From the NCBI GenBank assembly GCA_040510575.1, contig JBEVIU010000036.1:1-5532 (forward strand): a DNA stretch of 5,532 nucleotides, read 5' to 3'. The stretch comes from DASUMF01 sp040510575. Lineage in GTDB: Bacteria; Actinomycetota; Acidimicrobiia; IMCC26256; DASPTH01. Every line of letters begins with the position of its first letter. Within the stretch, counting starts at the first letter, position 1. Below the pieces are notes generated by a model. It saw only the letters and a list, made by a program, of their open reading frames with translations, searched no databases and had not been told where the DNA came from. Below, one piece after another: positions 1-5,404 of the stretch. A program made the translations under genes and the position numbers.

Positions 1-60
1 CTGGTCGCGTCAGCAGGGTCCCGGCTCACAGAGCCCGAAGCAATGAGGCACTCGCAATGA
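1..60 (+). CDS. Possible 3' end of an upstream gene (partial)
   Basis: Frame 1 is open from the window edge to a TGA at 58-60. It encodes about 19 residues ending AMRHSQ. The TGA overlaps the argH start codon as ATGA, an arrangement typical of translationally coupled genes in actinobacterial operons. argG (argininosuccinate synthase) is the usual upstream neighbour of argH, so it is the natural candidate, but the visible residues carry no recognisable motif. Frame 3 is also open through this stretch, in frame with argH, so an open frame of this length proves little. This call rests mainly on the ATGA junction. Confidence 0.3.
   Translation: MVASAGSRLTEPEAMRHSQ
45..48 (+). promoter_or_regulatory. 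Shine-Dalgarno site of argH
   Basis: GAGG ends 8 nt before the ATG at 57. It supports that start, which also gives the expected ArgH N-terminus. No other ATG or GTG lies in frame upstream within the window. Confidence 0.6.
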
Positions 61-1448
61 CGCTGTGGCACGGGCGCTTCTCCGAGGGTCCCGCCGACGA
101 GCTGCTCGCGTTCACCGAGAGCCTGTCGTTCGAGCAACGCCTCGCGCCTGACGACCTCGAGGGATCGCGCGCGCACGTCGCCGGGTTGGCGCGTGCGGGC
201 ATCCTCGACGCCGATGAGGCTGCCGCGGTCATCGCGGCGCTGCTCCAGGTCGGCGAGGAGATGACCGCGGGCACGTTCGTGTTCGCGCCGTCCGACGAAG
301 ACGTGCACACTGCGATCGAACGCCGCGTCACCGAGCTCGCGGGCGACGCGGGTGCAAAGCTCCACACCGGCCGGAGCCGCAACGACCAGGTCGCGACCGC
401 GTTGCGGATGTTCGTGCGTCGCGAGGGTGCCGACACCGCCCGCCGCATCACCGGGCTGCAGCGCGTGTTGCTCGATCGGGCCACCGCGGCCGACGACGCC
501 TACGTCCCCGGGTACACGCACCTCCAGCGGGCGCAGCCGGTGCTCGTCGCCCACCACTTCCTCGCCCACTTCTGGTCGTTCGCGCGCGACGTCGAACGGT
601 GGCGCGACGCGCTGGCGCGTGCCGACGTGTCGCCGCTGGGCGCGGGCGCGCTCGCCGGCTCGAGCCTCCCCCTCGATCCCGACACGGTGGCCGCCGACCT
701 CGGCTTCGCGGCGCGCTTCGCCAACTCGCTCGACGCGGTGTCGGACCGCGACTTCGTCGCCGAGTCCCTCTTCGTCCTCGCGCTCACGCAGGTGCACCTC
801 TCGCGCTTGGGCGAGGAGGTCGTGCTGTGGTCGAGCGAGGAGTTCGGGTTCCTGCGCCTCGCGGATGCCTACAGCACCGGGTCGTCGATGTTGCCGCAGA
901 AGAAGAACCCCGACATCGCCGAGCTGGCGCGTGGCAAAGCGGGTCGGCTGATCGGTGACCTCACGGGCTTCCTCGCCACGCTCAAGGGCTTGCCGCTGGC
1001 GTACAACCGCGATCTCCAAGAAGACAAGGAGCCGCTGTTCGACGCCCTCGACCAGAACCGCCTGGCGCTCTCCGCGATGAGCGGGCTGCTCGCCACGATG
1101 GAGCTGGTCCCGGCGCGCATGCAGGAGGCGGCCGATGCGCCGGCGTCGGCGGCGGTCGACCTCGCGGAGTGGCTGGTGGAGCGGGGCGTGCCGTTCCGCG
1201 AGGCCCACGCGCGAGTGGGCGCGATGGTGCGGGCCTCGGTCGAGCGGGGTGTGGGCCTCGACGAGCTGGTGATGACCGATCCCGAGCTCGGTCCGGAGGC
1301 GCTCGAGCTCCTCGAGCCCGGCGCGTCGGTTGGTCGGCGCATCACCGCCGGTGGTGCCGGTGCCGCGTCGGTGGCCGCGCAGATCGAAGCCGCGGGCGAG
1401 CAGCTCGACGCGCAGTCGGCCTGGTTCCCTCCGCCCGTGATCGGGTGA
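57..1448 (+). CDS. argH: Argininosuccinate lyase
   Basis: This cytosolic enzyme of the fumarase/aspartase superfamily splits L-argininosuccinate into L-arginine and fumarate, the last step of arginine synthesis. It normally works as a homotetramer with active sites built from three subunits. The 463 residues match the usual family length. Visible landmarks are the N-terminal LWHGRF (3-8), HTGRSRND (103-110), the YTHLQRAQP block (153-161) with His155 at the position of the conserved catalytic histidine, and the superfamily signature GSSMLPQKKNP (275-285), whose serines lie on the flexible catalytic loop. The start is ATG with a GAGG site 8 nt upstream, and it overlaps a possible upstream stop as ATGA, so argH is probably not first in its operon. 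The DNA glycosylase gene starts 19 nt after the stop, which suggests co-transcription. I see no truncation or missing key residue. Confidence 0.97.
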   Translation: MTLWHGRFSEGPADELLAFTESLSFEQRLAPDDLEGSRAHVAGLARAGILDADEAAAVIAALLQVGEEMTAGTFVFAPSDEDVHTAIERRVTELAGDAGAKLHTGRSRNDQVATALRMFVRREGADTARRITGLQRVLLDRATAADDAYVPGYTHLQRAQPVLVAHHFLAHFWSFARDVERWRDALARADVSPLGAGALAGSSLPLDPDTVAADLGFAARFANSLDAVSDRDFVAESLFVLALTQVHLSRLGEEVVLWSSEEFGFLRLADAYSTGSSMLPQKKNPDIAELARGKAGRLIGDLTGFLATLKGLPLAYNRDLQEDKEPLFDALDQNRLALSAMSGLLATMELVPARMQEAADAPASAAVDLAEWLVERGVPFREAHARVGAMVRASVERGVGLDELVMTDPELGPEALELLEPGASVGRRITAGGAGAASVAAQIEAAGEQLDAQSAWFPPPVIG

Positions 1449-1467
1449 CGCGGGCCGGTCGCCTGGC

Positions 1468-2121
1468 GTGACGCGGCGAGGTCGCACGCTCCCGCGGTCG
1501 TTCTACGCGCGCGATTCCCTCGACCTCGCGCCGCTGCTGCTGAACAAGCTGCTCGTGCGCGACGAACCCGACGGTGCGGATCGGCTCGCGGCGCGACTGG
1601 TGGAAGTCGAGGCCTACCGAGGGTCGTCCGACCCGGGGAGCCATGCCTTCCGGGGCATGACGCCGCGCACGACCACGATGTTCGGATCGCCGGGGCACTT
1701 GTACGTGTACTTCACGTACGGCATGCACTGGTGCGCCAACGTGGTCGCAGCCCACGACGACGGTGACGCCGCCGCCGTCCTGCTGCGCGCCGCGGTTCCG
1801 CTGGAGGGCCTCGACACGATGCGGGCGCGCAGGCACACCAAGGGGCACGCCGAGGGACGTGCCAAGGGATCAGTGGCCCGCACCGACCGCGAGCTCTGCG
1901 CCGGGCCGGCCCGCTTGTGTCAGGCGTTCGGCCTCACGGGCGAGCACGACGGCACCGACCTCACGCGCGGCACGTTGCGGATCGTCGACGACGGCACCGC
2001 GCCACCCGACGATCCGTTCGTGAGCACCCGCATCGGCCTCACGCCCGGAAAGGGCGACGACCACCCGTGGCGCTTCTGCGTGCCCGGCGATCCCCACATA
2101 TCTCGCCCGCCTCGTGCCTGA
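1468..2121 (+). CDS. mpg: 3-methyladenine DNA glycosylase (AAG/Mpg family)
   Basis: This is a monofunctional base-excision repair enzyme that flips out alkylated or deaminated purines (3-methyladenine, hypoxanthine) and cuts the N-glycosidic bond, leaving an abasic site. The 217 residues are typical for bacterial members. The family opening LPRSFYARD is at 8-16. EVEAY (46-50) carries the putative catalytic Glu48, equivalent to human AAG Glu125, and Tyr50 (human Tyr127). His59, Tyr81 and Asn91 line up with human His136, Tyr159 and Asn169 by motif spacing. LLRAAVPLEG (105-114) and LCAGPARLCQAFG (143-155) are further conserved blocks. The start is GTG with no clear Shine-Dalgarno, and no later start precedes the conserved region. 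It lies 19 nt after argH, so it is probably translated from the same transcript. A basic, glycine-rich stretch (residues 123-136) sits in a region that is usually variable in length. Confidence 0.94.
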   Translation: MTRRGRTLPRSFYARDSLDLAPLLLNKLLVRDEPDGADRLAARLVEVEAYRGSSDPGSHAFRGMTPRTTTMFGSPGHLYVYFTYGMHWCANVVAAHDDGDAAAVLLRAAVPLEGLDTMRARRHTKGHAEGRAKGSVARTDRELCAGPARLCQAFGLTGEHDGTDLTRGTLRIVDDGTAPPDDPFVSTRIGLTPGKGDDHPWRFCVPGDPHISRPPRA

Positions 2122-2152
2122 CATTTCCGTTCAGCCACGGAGGCGGGGGCGG

Positions 2153-2158
2153 TAGCGT
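2153..2158 (+). promoter_or_regulatory. Putative -10 box of a leaderless tyrS promoter
   Basis: TAGCGT fits the actinobacterial -10 consensus TANNNT and ends 9 nt before the tyrS ATG. Transcription would therefore begin at or next to the A of the start codon. There is no Shine-Dalgarno at normal spacing: GGAGG at 2139-2143 is 24 nt from the ATG. No good -35 is seen; TTCAGC at 2130-2135, 17 bp upstream, is poor. The call is inferred from position and sequence only. Confidence 0.4.
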
Positions 2159-2167
2159 CTGCGCGGC

Positions 2168-3382
2168 ATGACTGCCATCGACTTCGTGCTCGCCGAAGCC
2201 CACCACAAGCTCATCAACGAGGCGGAGCTGCGCCGCAAGCTCGCGCTCGGGCGGCCATTGCGGGTGAAGCTCGGCATCGATCCCACCGCGTCCGACATCC
2301 ACCTCGGCTTCGCAGTCGTGCTGCGCAAGCTGCGCCAGTTCCAGGAGCACGGACACACCGCAGTGCTCATCCTGGGCGACTACACCGCCCGGATCGGCGA
2401 CCCGTCCGGCCGTTCGGTCACCCGCCCGAGGCTCACCAAGGAGCGGGTCGACGAGTACGCCGCCACCTACGTCGAGCAGCTCCACCAGATCCTGCTGCCC
2501 GAGCAGCTCGAGATCCGGCGCAACTCCGAGTGGCTCTCGACGATGGACATCGAAGACGTGCTGAAGCTCACCGCGCGCACCACCGTCGCCCGCATGTTGG
2601 AGCGCGACGACTTCGCCAATCGCTACGCCGACGGCTCGCCCATCTCCGTGATGGAGTTCCTCTACCCGCTGCTGCAGGGATGGGACTCCGTGATGGTCGA
2701 GGCCGACGTCGAGCTCGGCGGCAGCGACCAGCTGTGGAACTTCCTGATGGCCCGCCAGCTCCAGGAGCAGGAGGGCCAGGAGGCGCAGGTCGTGCTCACG
2801 ATGCCGCTCCTCGTCGGGCTCGACGGCGTGAAGAAGATGTCGAAGTCGCTCGGCAACTACGTCGGGATCGCCGAGGCGCCGGCGGAGCAGTTCGGCAAGC
2901 TCATGTCGCTGCCCGACGAGCTGATGGGTCAGTACTTCGACCTCGCCACCGCCTGGCCGCTGTCGCGGGCCGCGCAGGTGATGACTGATGTGCGCTCCGG
3001 CGCCTTGCGCCCGGTCGACGCCAAGCGGTTGCTGGCCCGCACCGTCGTCGAGCTGTACCACGGCCCCGGCGCGGGGGAGACGGCAGAGGCCGAGTTCGAC
3101 CGCGTGTTCAAGGCGCACGACACGCCCACCGACATCGCCGATGTCGACGTCGACCCGGCGGAGCTCCGCGAGGGCAAGGTGCGACTCGCGCGCGTGCTCG
3201 CGTTCGCGTTCCCGACCGCGGTGCCGTCGAACAAGGAAGGCCGACGCAAGATCGAGCAGCGCGGTGTGAAGCTCGACGACGTCGTGGTCGACGATCCCGA
3301 CCTCGAGCTCACTGCGGCCGAGCTCGACGGCCGCCTGCTCCAACTCGGTCGTCGGAACTGGGCCCGTCTCCACGCTCGGTAG
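2168..3382 (+). CDS. tyrS: Tyrosyl-tRNA synthetase
   Basis: This class I aminoacyl-tRNA synthetase activates tyrosine with ATP and charges tRNA-Tyr in the cytosol, normally as a homodimer. The 404 residues show a Rossmann catalytic domain with GIDPTASDIHLGF (36-48), in which HLGF (45-48) occupies the HIGH position. LGDYTARIGDPSGRS is at 69-83, DVELGGSDQLWN (180-191) carries tyrosine-site residues, and the KMSKS loop is exact at 223-227. The last 65 or so residues look like an S4-type RNA-binding domain (for example SNKEGRRKIEQRGVKLDD, 354-371). The overall pattern is the TyrZ-like second type of bacterial TyrRS rather than the E. coli/M. tuberculosis type. The ATG at 2168 gives the normal N-terminus. 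The gene may have its own leaderless promoter besides read-through from argH-mpg. Its TAG stop lies inside a 14-bp tandem duplication. Confidence 0.97.
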   Translation: MTAIDFVLAEAHHKLINEAELRRKLALGRPLRVKLGIDPTASDIHLGFAVVLRKLRQFQEHGHTAVLILGDYTARIGDPSGRSVTRPRLTKERVDEYAATYVEQLHQILLPEQLEIRRNSEWLSTMDIEDVLKLTARTTVARMLERDDFANRYADGSPISVMEFLYPLLQGWDSVMVEADVELGGSDQLWNFLMARQLQEQEGQEAQVVLTMPLLVGLDGVKKMSKSLGNYVGIAEAPAEQFGKLMSLPDELMGQYFDLATAWPLSRAAQVMTDVRSGALRPVDAKRLLARTVVELYHGPGAGETAEAEFDRVFKAHDTPTDIADVDVDPAELREGKVRLARVLAFAFPTAVPSNKEGRRKIEQRGVKLDDVVVDDPDLELTAAELDGRLLQLGRRNWARLHAR

Positions 3383-3398
3383 GCCACGCTCGGTAGGC
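3370..3398 (+). repeat. 14-bp perfect tandem duplication across the tyrS stop
   Basis: The unit CACGCTCGGTAGGC occurs at 3371-3384 and again, without mismatch, at 3385-3398; the preceding C extends the period-14 stretch to 3370. The first copy holds the last tyrS codons and the TAG stop (3380-3382). The second copy repeats that TAG at 3394-3396 in a different frame. The perfect match suggests a recent slippage duplication. It leaves the encoded protein unchanged. Confidence 0.9.
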
Positions 3399-3400
3399 AG

Positions 3401-3412
3401 GGCCGCGCGGCC
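3401..3412. repeat. GC palindrome between convergent genes, possible weak terminator
   Basis: GGCCGCGCGGCC is a perfect 12-nt palindrome. As RNA it could fold as GGCC/GGCC around a GCGC loop on either strand. It lies in the 51-base gap where tyrS and the P450 gene converge, the right place for a bidirectional stop. No T-run follows on either side, so an intrinsic terminator of the usual kind is not shown. Confidence 0.3.
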
Positions 3413-3433
3413 GAAGGCGCGATCTCGCTTCGT

Positions 3434-4612
3434 CTACTGCGGCGTGAACACCAGTGGCAGCGGATCCACGTTCCTGATCGTGATGTTGTTGAGCCCGGGC
3501 GGCCGTTCGGGATCGAGCGTGTAGTCGGGGATCCGCGCGTGCAGCGCGGTGAGGGCCACGCGGAGCTCCATCCGTGCGAGGTGTGAGCCGAGGCAGCGGT
3601 GGAAGCCGCTCGCGAACGCGATGTGACGGTTCGTCTCCCGCGTGAAGTCGACTTCGGTCGCGTGGTCGAAGGCGTGAGGGTCGAGGTCGGCCGCCGCCCA
3701 GTGGACGCGCAGGTTGTCGCCCGCCTTGATCTGCTCGTCGCCGATGGTGAAGTCGGCGGTGGCGTAGCGCCCACCGGCCGGCACCGGGGTCTGGATGCGC
3801 AGGAGCTCTTCGATCGCGGCCGGCCATCGTGACGGGTCGTCGATCATCTGTTGGCGCTGCTCCGGGTGGCGGGCCAGCCACTCGACCGAGCACGACAACG
3901 ACGACGCGACGGTGTCGAGGCCGGCCAGCACGAGGAGGTACACGATGTCGACGACGTCCTCGCGGGTGAGGCGATTCCCGTCGACCTCGGCCTTCATGAA
4001 GCCACCGAGCAGGTCGTCGCCCGGGTCGTCGAGCGCCCCGCGGCGGTCGAGCTCGGCGTAGAGGTACTCGACCATCTTCGCTCCCGCGGCCGGGCCATGC
4101 TCCTCGTCGGTCGGGCGGATGATGCCGTCCTTGAACCACTGCAGGAACGGCATGTCCTCCAGGGGAAGTCCGAGCAGCGTCAGGAAGATCTGGCTGGGGA
4201 GCGGGTCGCAGTACGCCGCGTACAGGTCGACGCGCCCGTCGGCGACGAAGCCGTCGATCAGCTCGTCGCACAGCGCGCGGGTTTGCACCTCGATCTTTGC
4301 GATCTGCTTCGGTGCGAAGAGCGGGTCGAGCAGCTTGCGGTACTTGGTGTGCTCCTCACCGTCGAGCATCAGGGGGATGAGGGGCCGCCCGGTGCTCATG
4401 AGCGCGCTCATCATCTCGCCGACCTCAGGCGCGAAGGAATGCACATCACGTCGTTTCGTGACCTCGAGCACGTCGTCCATCCGGAGAAAGGTCACCCCGG
4501 TCTCGTCCCGCACCACCCGAGGGCCGTCGTGCAGTCGCGCGACGTCGTGGAACACGTCGACGACACCGTCGCGATAGACCTCGCCGAACATGCTCGCGGC
4601 TGAATCCGCCAT
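3434..4612 (-). CDS. Cytochrome P450 monooxygenase
   Basis: This heme-thiolate monooxygenase inserts one oxygen atom of O2 into an organic substrate, using electrons from a ferredoxin and reductase. It is soluble: the 392 residues have no N-terminal membrane anchor and match the usual bacterial length. Motifs in order are HTKYR (88-92, C-helix His and Arg for the heme propionates), AGLDT (230-234, I-helix with the Asp233-Thr234 oxygen-activating pair), ELLR (269-272, the K-helix ExxR), and the heme loop FASGFHRCLG (333-342) with Cys340 as the iron ligand (codon at 3593-3595). Ala334 replaces the common glycine of FGxGxHxCxG, a tolerated variant. I cannot name the CYP family or the substrate. 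No ferredoxin, reductase or pathway gene is visible next to it. It converges on tyrS, and the small membrane-protein gene lies 109 nt upstream on the same strand. Confidence 0.95.
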   Translation of the reverse strand: MADSAASMFGEVYRDGVVDVFHDVARLHDGPRVVRDETGVTFLRMDDVLEVTKRRDVHSFAPEVGEMMSALMSTGRPLIPLMLDGEEHTKYRKLLDPLFAPKQIAKIEVQTRALCDELIDGFVADGRVDLYAAYCDPLPSQIFLTLLGLPLEDMPFLQWFKDGIIRPTDEEHGPAAGAKMVEYLYAELDRRGALDDPGDDLLGGFMKAEVDGNRLTREDVVDIVYLLVLAGLDTVASSLSCSVEWLARHPEQRQQMIDDPSRWPAAIEELLRIQTPVPAGGRYATADFTIGDEQIKAGDNLRVHWAAADLDPHAFDHATEVDFTRETNRHIAFASGFHRCLGSHLARMELRVALTALHARIPDYTLDPERPPGLNNITIRNVDPLPLVFTPQ

Positions 4613-4621
4613 GGTCGTGCA

Positions 4622-4628
4622 CCCCCCT
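4622..4628 (-). promoter_or_regulatory. Shine-Dalgarno-like site of the P450 gene
   Basis: On the - strand AGGGGGG ends 9 nt before the ATG at 4612. It supports that start, which leaves room for the N-terminal helix expected before HTKYR. Confidence 0.5.
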
Positions 4629-4639
4629 GGGTCCCGTCG

Positions 4640-4645
4640 ATGGTA
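4640..4645 (-). promoter_or_regulatory. Possible -10 box for the P450 gene
   Basis: TACCAT on the - strand fits TANNNT and would start a transcript near 4633, giving a leader of about 20 nt that contains the AGGGGGG site. The position 17 bp upstream reads GCCCGC, which is not a -35 box. The evidence is weak and rests on one short match. Confidence 0.25.
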
Positions 4646-4701
4646 CGCCGCTCGCTGCGCAGGCGGGCGTGCATGTCGTGGGCACCGTCCAGGGCCCGCA
4701 T

Positions 4702-4716
4702 GGGCGCCGAGCGCCC
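4702..4716 (-). terminator. GC hairpin after the small membrane-protein gene
   Basis: GGGCGC and GCGCCC form a perfect 6-bp stem around a 3-nt loop (4708-4710). It begins 5 nt beyond the TAG stop of the 68-aa gene on the - strand. The position suits a terminator or mRNA 3'-end stabiliser separating this gene from the P450. No T-tract follows, so intrinsic termination is uncertain. Confidence 0.3.
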
Positions 4717-4721
4717 GCCGT

Positions 4722-4928
4722 CTACAGGAGTGCGAGGGCGATGACGCCGGCGAAGCCGAGCGCGAAGATCACGACAAGGGCGGTCCAGAAGACCCAGCCC
4801 TTGCCGTGGATGCCGAAGTTCCCCGCGACCTCACGCTGCTCCTGCTTGACCGCGTAGCGACGCTCCTGCGGCGTTCCCACCTTCGGAAGGTGGTGCTGAT
4901 CCTTGCGCTTCTTCCCGCTCGAGCCCAT
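4722..4928 (-). CDS. Small single-span membrane protein, function unknown
   Basis: The 68 residues fall into two parts. The first 44 are hydrophilic and basic, with KKRK at 6-9 and RR at 23-24. Residues 45-68 (from GWVFWTALVV to the C-terminus) are one strongly hydrophobic stretch that ends the protein, giving a tail-anchored design. The positive charges suggest the N-terminal part faces the cytoplasm. I recognise no family. The ORF is more than a chance reading: it has a clean membrane segment, its ATG sits 8 nt after a TAGGGT -10-like box, and a hairpin follows its stop. There is no clear Shine-Dalgarno, so it may be leaderless. It is divergent from the rRNA operon, its start codon being 39 bases from the rRNA -35 box, and it lies upstream of the P450 on the same strand. 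No functional link to either neighbour is shown. Confidence 0.75.
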   Translation of the reverse strand: MGSSGKKRKDQHHLPKVGTPQERRYAVKQEQREVAGNFGIHGKGWVFWTALVVIFALGFAGVIALALL

Positions 4929-4936
4929 GGAGCGTG

Positions 4937-4942
4937 ACCCTA
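4937..4942 (-). promoter_or_regulatory. Putative -10 box of a leaderless promoter for the 68-aa gene
   Basis: TAGGGT on the - strand fits TANNNT and ends 8 nt before the ATG at 4928, nearly the same layout as TAGCGT before tyrS. The position 17 bp further upstream reads CGAGGC, so no -35 box is seen. No Shine-Dalgarno is evident between box and start. Confidence 0.4.
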
Positions 4943-4967
4943 GCCCGAAGAAAACCTGCGCCTCGGC

Positions 4968-4996
4968 TTGCAGTTGGCAGGTGTGGTCCGTATCAT
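4968..4996 (+). promoter_or_regulatory. Main promoter of the rRNA operon
   Basis: TTGCAG (4968-4973) and TATCAT (4991-4996) are separated by exactly 17 bp. They match the -35 TTGACA and -10 TATAAT boxes in 4 and 5 positions respectively (by eye). A GC-rich discriminator follows, as is common at rRNA promoters, and transcription would start near 5002-5004. It is the best sigma70-type promoter I can find between the divergent small gene and the 16S gene, and it points towards the 16S gene. Confidence 0.6.
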
Positions 4997-5173
4997 GGCC
5001 AGTCCGCCCGGCACACGGTTTCGGCCTTGCCAGAACCAGCCGGCGGACAGCGATCTTGACACCACCACCGCCCGCTGGCCGCAGCCCTCAGGGGAGCACG
5101 GCTACCTACGCCCGGCGGTGCGTGTCCTCCCGGCGCTCTGCGGTTGCCAGTCATCCGCGGCCTGTCGGGGATG

Positions 5174-5210
5174 TGGCTCCTTGAAAACGGAATAGTGACG
5201 CCAAAAGCCA
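5174..5210 (+). promoter_or_regulatory. boxA-like conserved rRNA leader element
   Basis: CTCCTTGAAAACGGAATAGTG (split here as CTCCTTGAAAAC and GGAATAGTG, 5177-5197) resembles the TTTGAGAACT...ATAGTG block that actinobacterial rRNA operons carry before 16S and again in the 16S-23S spacer. That block contains the boxA antitermination signal bound by NusB-NusE. Flanking TGGCT (5174-5178) and AGCCA (5206-5210) can pair and would present the element in a loop. The assignment rests on recalled consensus. Confidence 0.5.
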
Positions 5211-5225
5211 GTGCGGGCGTGCGGT

Positions 5226-5247
5226 TCGATCTCCCTCGGGAGGTTGG
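5226..5247 (+). repeat. Leader hairpin 1 (wobble-rich)
   Basis: A core of CTCC (5231-5234) and GGAG (5239-5242) closes a CTCG loop. A further five pairs, several of them G-U, extend it to 5226/5247. It is weaker than the three hairpins that follow. Confidence 0.35.
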
Positions 5248-5269
5248 CTGACACGTTCACATCAATTCC

Positions 5270-5315
5270 GCACGGTGAGACCCGACCCAGGGAAACCTCA
5301 GAAGGGCCACCGTGC
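5270..5315 (+). repeat. Leader hairpin 2
   Basis: GCACGGTG (5270-5277) and CACCGTGC (5308-5315) are perfect 8-bp complements around a 30-nt loop in the rRNA leader. Confidence 0.55.
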
Positions 5316-5320
5316 AACCG

Positions 5321-5355
5321 TTGCCGAGACCGGGACAGTGATCCGGTTTCGGCGA
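5321..5355 (+). repeat. Leader hairpin 3 (strongest)
   Basis: TTGCCGAGACCGG (5321-5333) pairs with CCGGTTTCGGCGA (5343-5355) over 13 positions: 11 Watson-Crick pairs and 2 G-U pairs. The loop is 9 nt. It is the most stable-looking fold in the leader and starts about 84 nt before the mature 16S. Confidence 0.65.
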
Positions 5356-5368
5356 CTCTCTGATCGAT

Positions 5369-5397
5369 GACCCCTCCCGCAAGCCCGGGAGATGGTC
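5369..5397 (+). repeat. Leader hairpin 4, next to the 16S 5' end
   Basis: CTCCCG (5374-5379) pairs with CGGGAG (5386-5391), and GACC (5369-5372) pairs with GGTC (5394-5397) across a small internal loop. It ends about 8 nt before the mature 16S and could guide folding or processing of the precursor. Confidence 0.5.
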
Positions 5398-5404
5398 GCA
5401 GATC

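Larger units (their letters stand above)
5003..5404 (+). other. 5' leader of the rRNA precursor
   Basis: About 400 bases lie between the predicted start of transcription and the mature 16S 5' end. I see no protein-coding gene and no tRNA here. The stretch holds a boxA-like element near 5174-5210 and at least three sizeable inverted repeats between 5270 and 5397. Leaders of bacterial rRNA operons carry antitermination signals and the 5' half of the RNase III processing stem. The matching 3' half would lie after the 16S gene, outside the window. Confidence 0.6.

Noticed and set aside
352..951. 199-residue + frame inside argH, with other short frames over argH and mpg
   Set aside because: Serine/arginine-rich or arginine/alanine-rich translations in the wrong frame; ArgH and Mpg motifs fix the true frames.
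2039..3373. Long open frame (444 residues) antisense to tyrS
   Set aside because: It is even longer than tyrS, but its translation is low-complexity (rich in E, L, V, R, H) with no motifs, and it lies opposite a clear TyrRS with all signatures. Such frames are expected opposite GC-rich genes.
3309..4271. 320-residue - strand frame overlapping the P450 in another frame
   Set aside because: The translation is dominated by arginine, proline, alanine and glycine, typical of an off-frame reading of GC-rich coding DNA. The P450 frame carries all family motifs.
3851..4603. 250-residue + strand frame opposite the P450
   Set aside because: It is an antisense shadow without recognisable domains; the P450 explains this stretch.
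5056..5061. TTGACA, a perfect -35 hexamer in the rRNA leader
   Set aside because: No TANNNT-like box lies 15-19 bases downstream (the 17-bp position reads CCGCAG), so it is not supported as a second promoter.
5224..5231. GTTCGATC, resembling a tRNA T-loop
   Set aside because: The flanking bases do not form the required 5-bp T-stem, and no acceptor, D or anticodon arms can be found around it.
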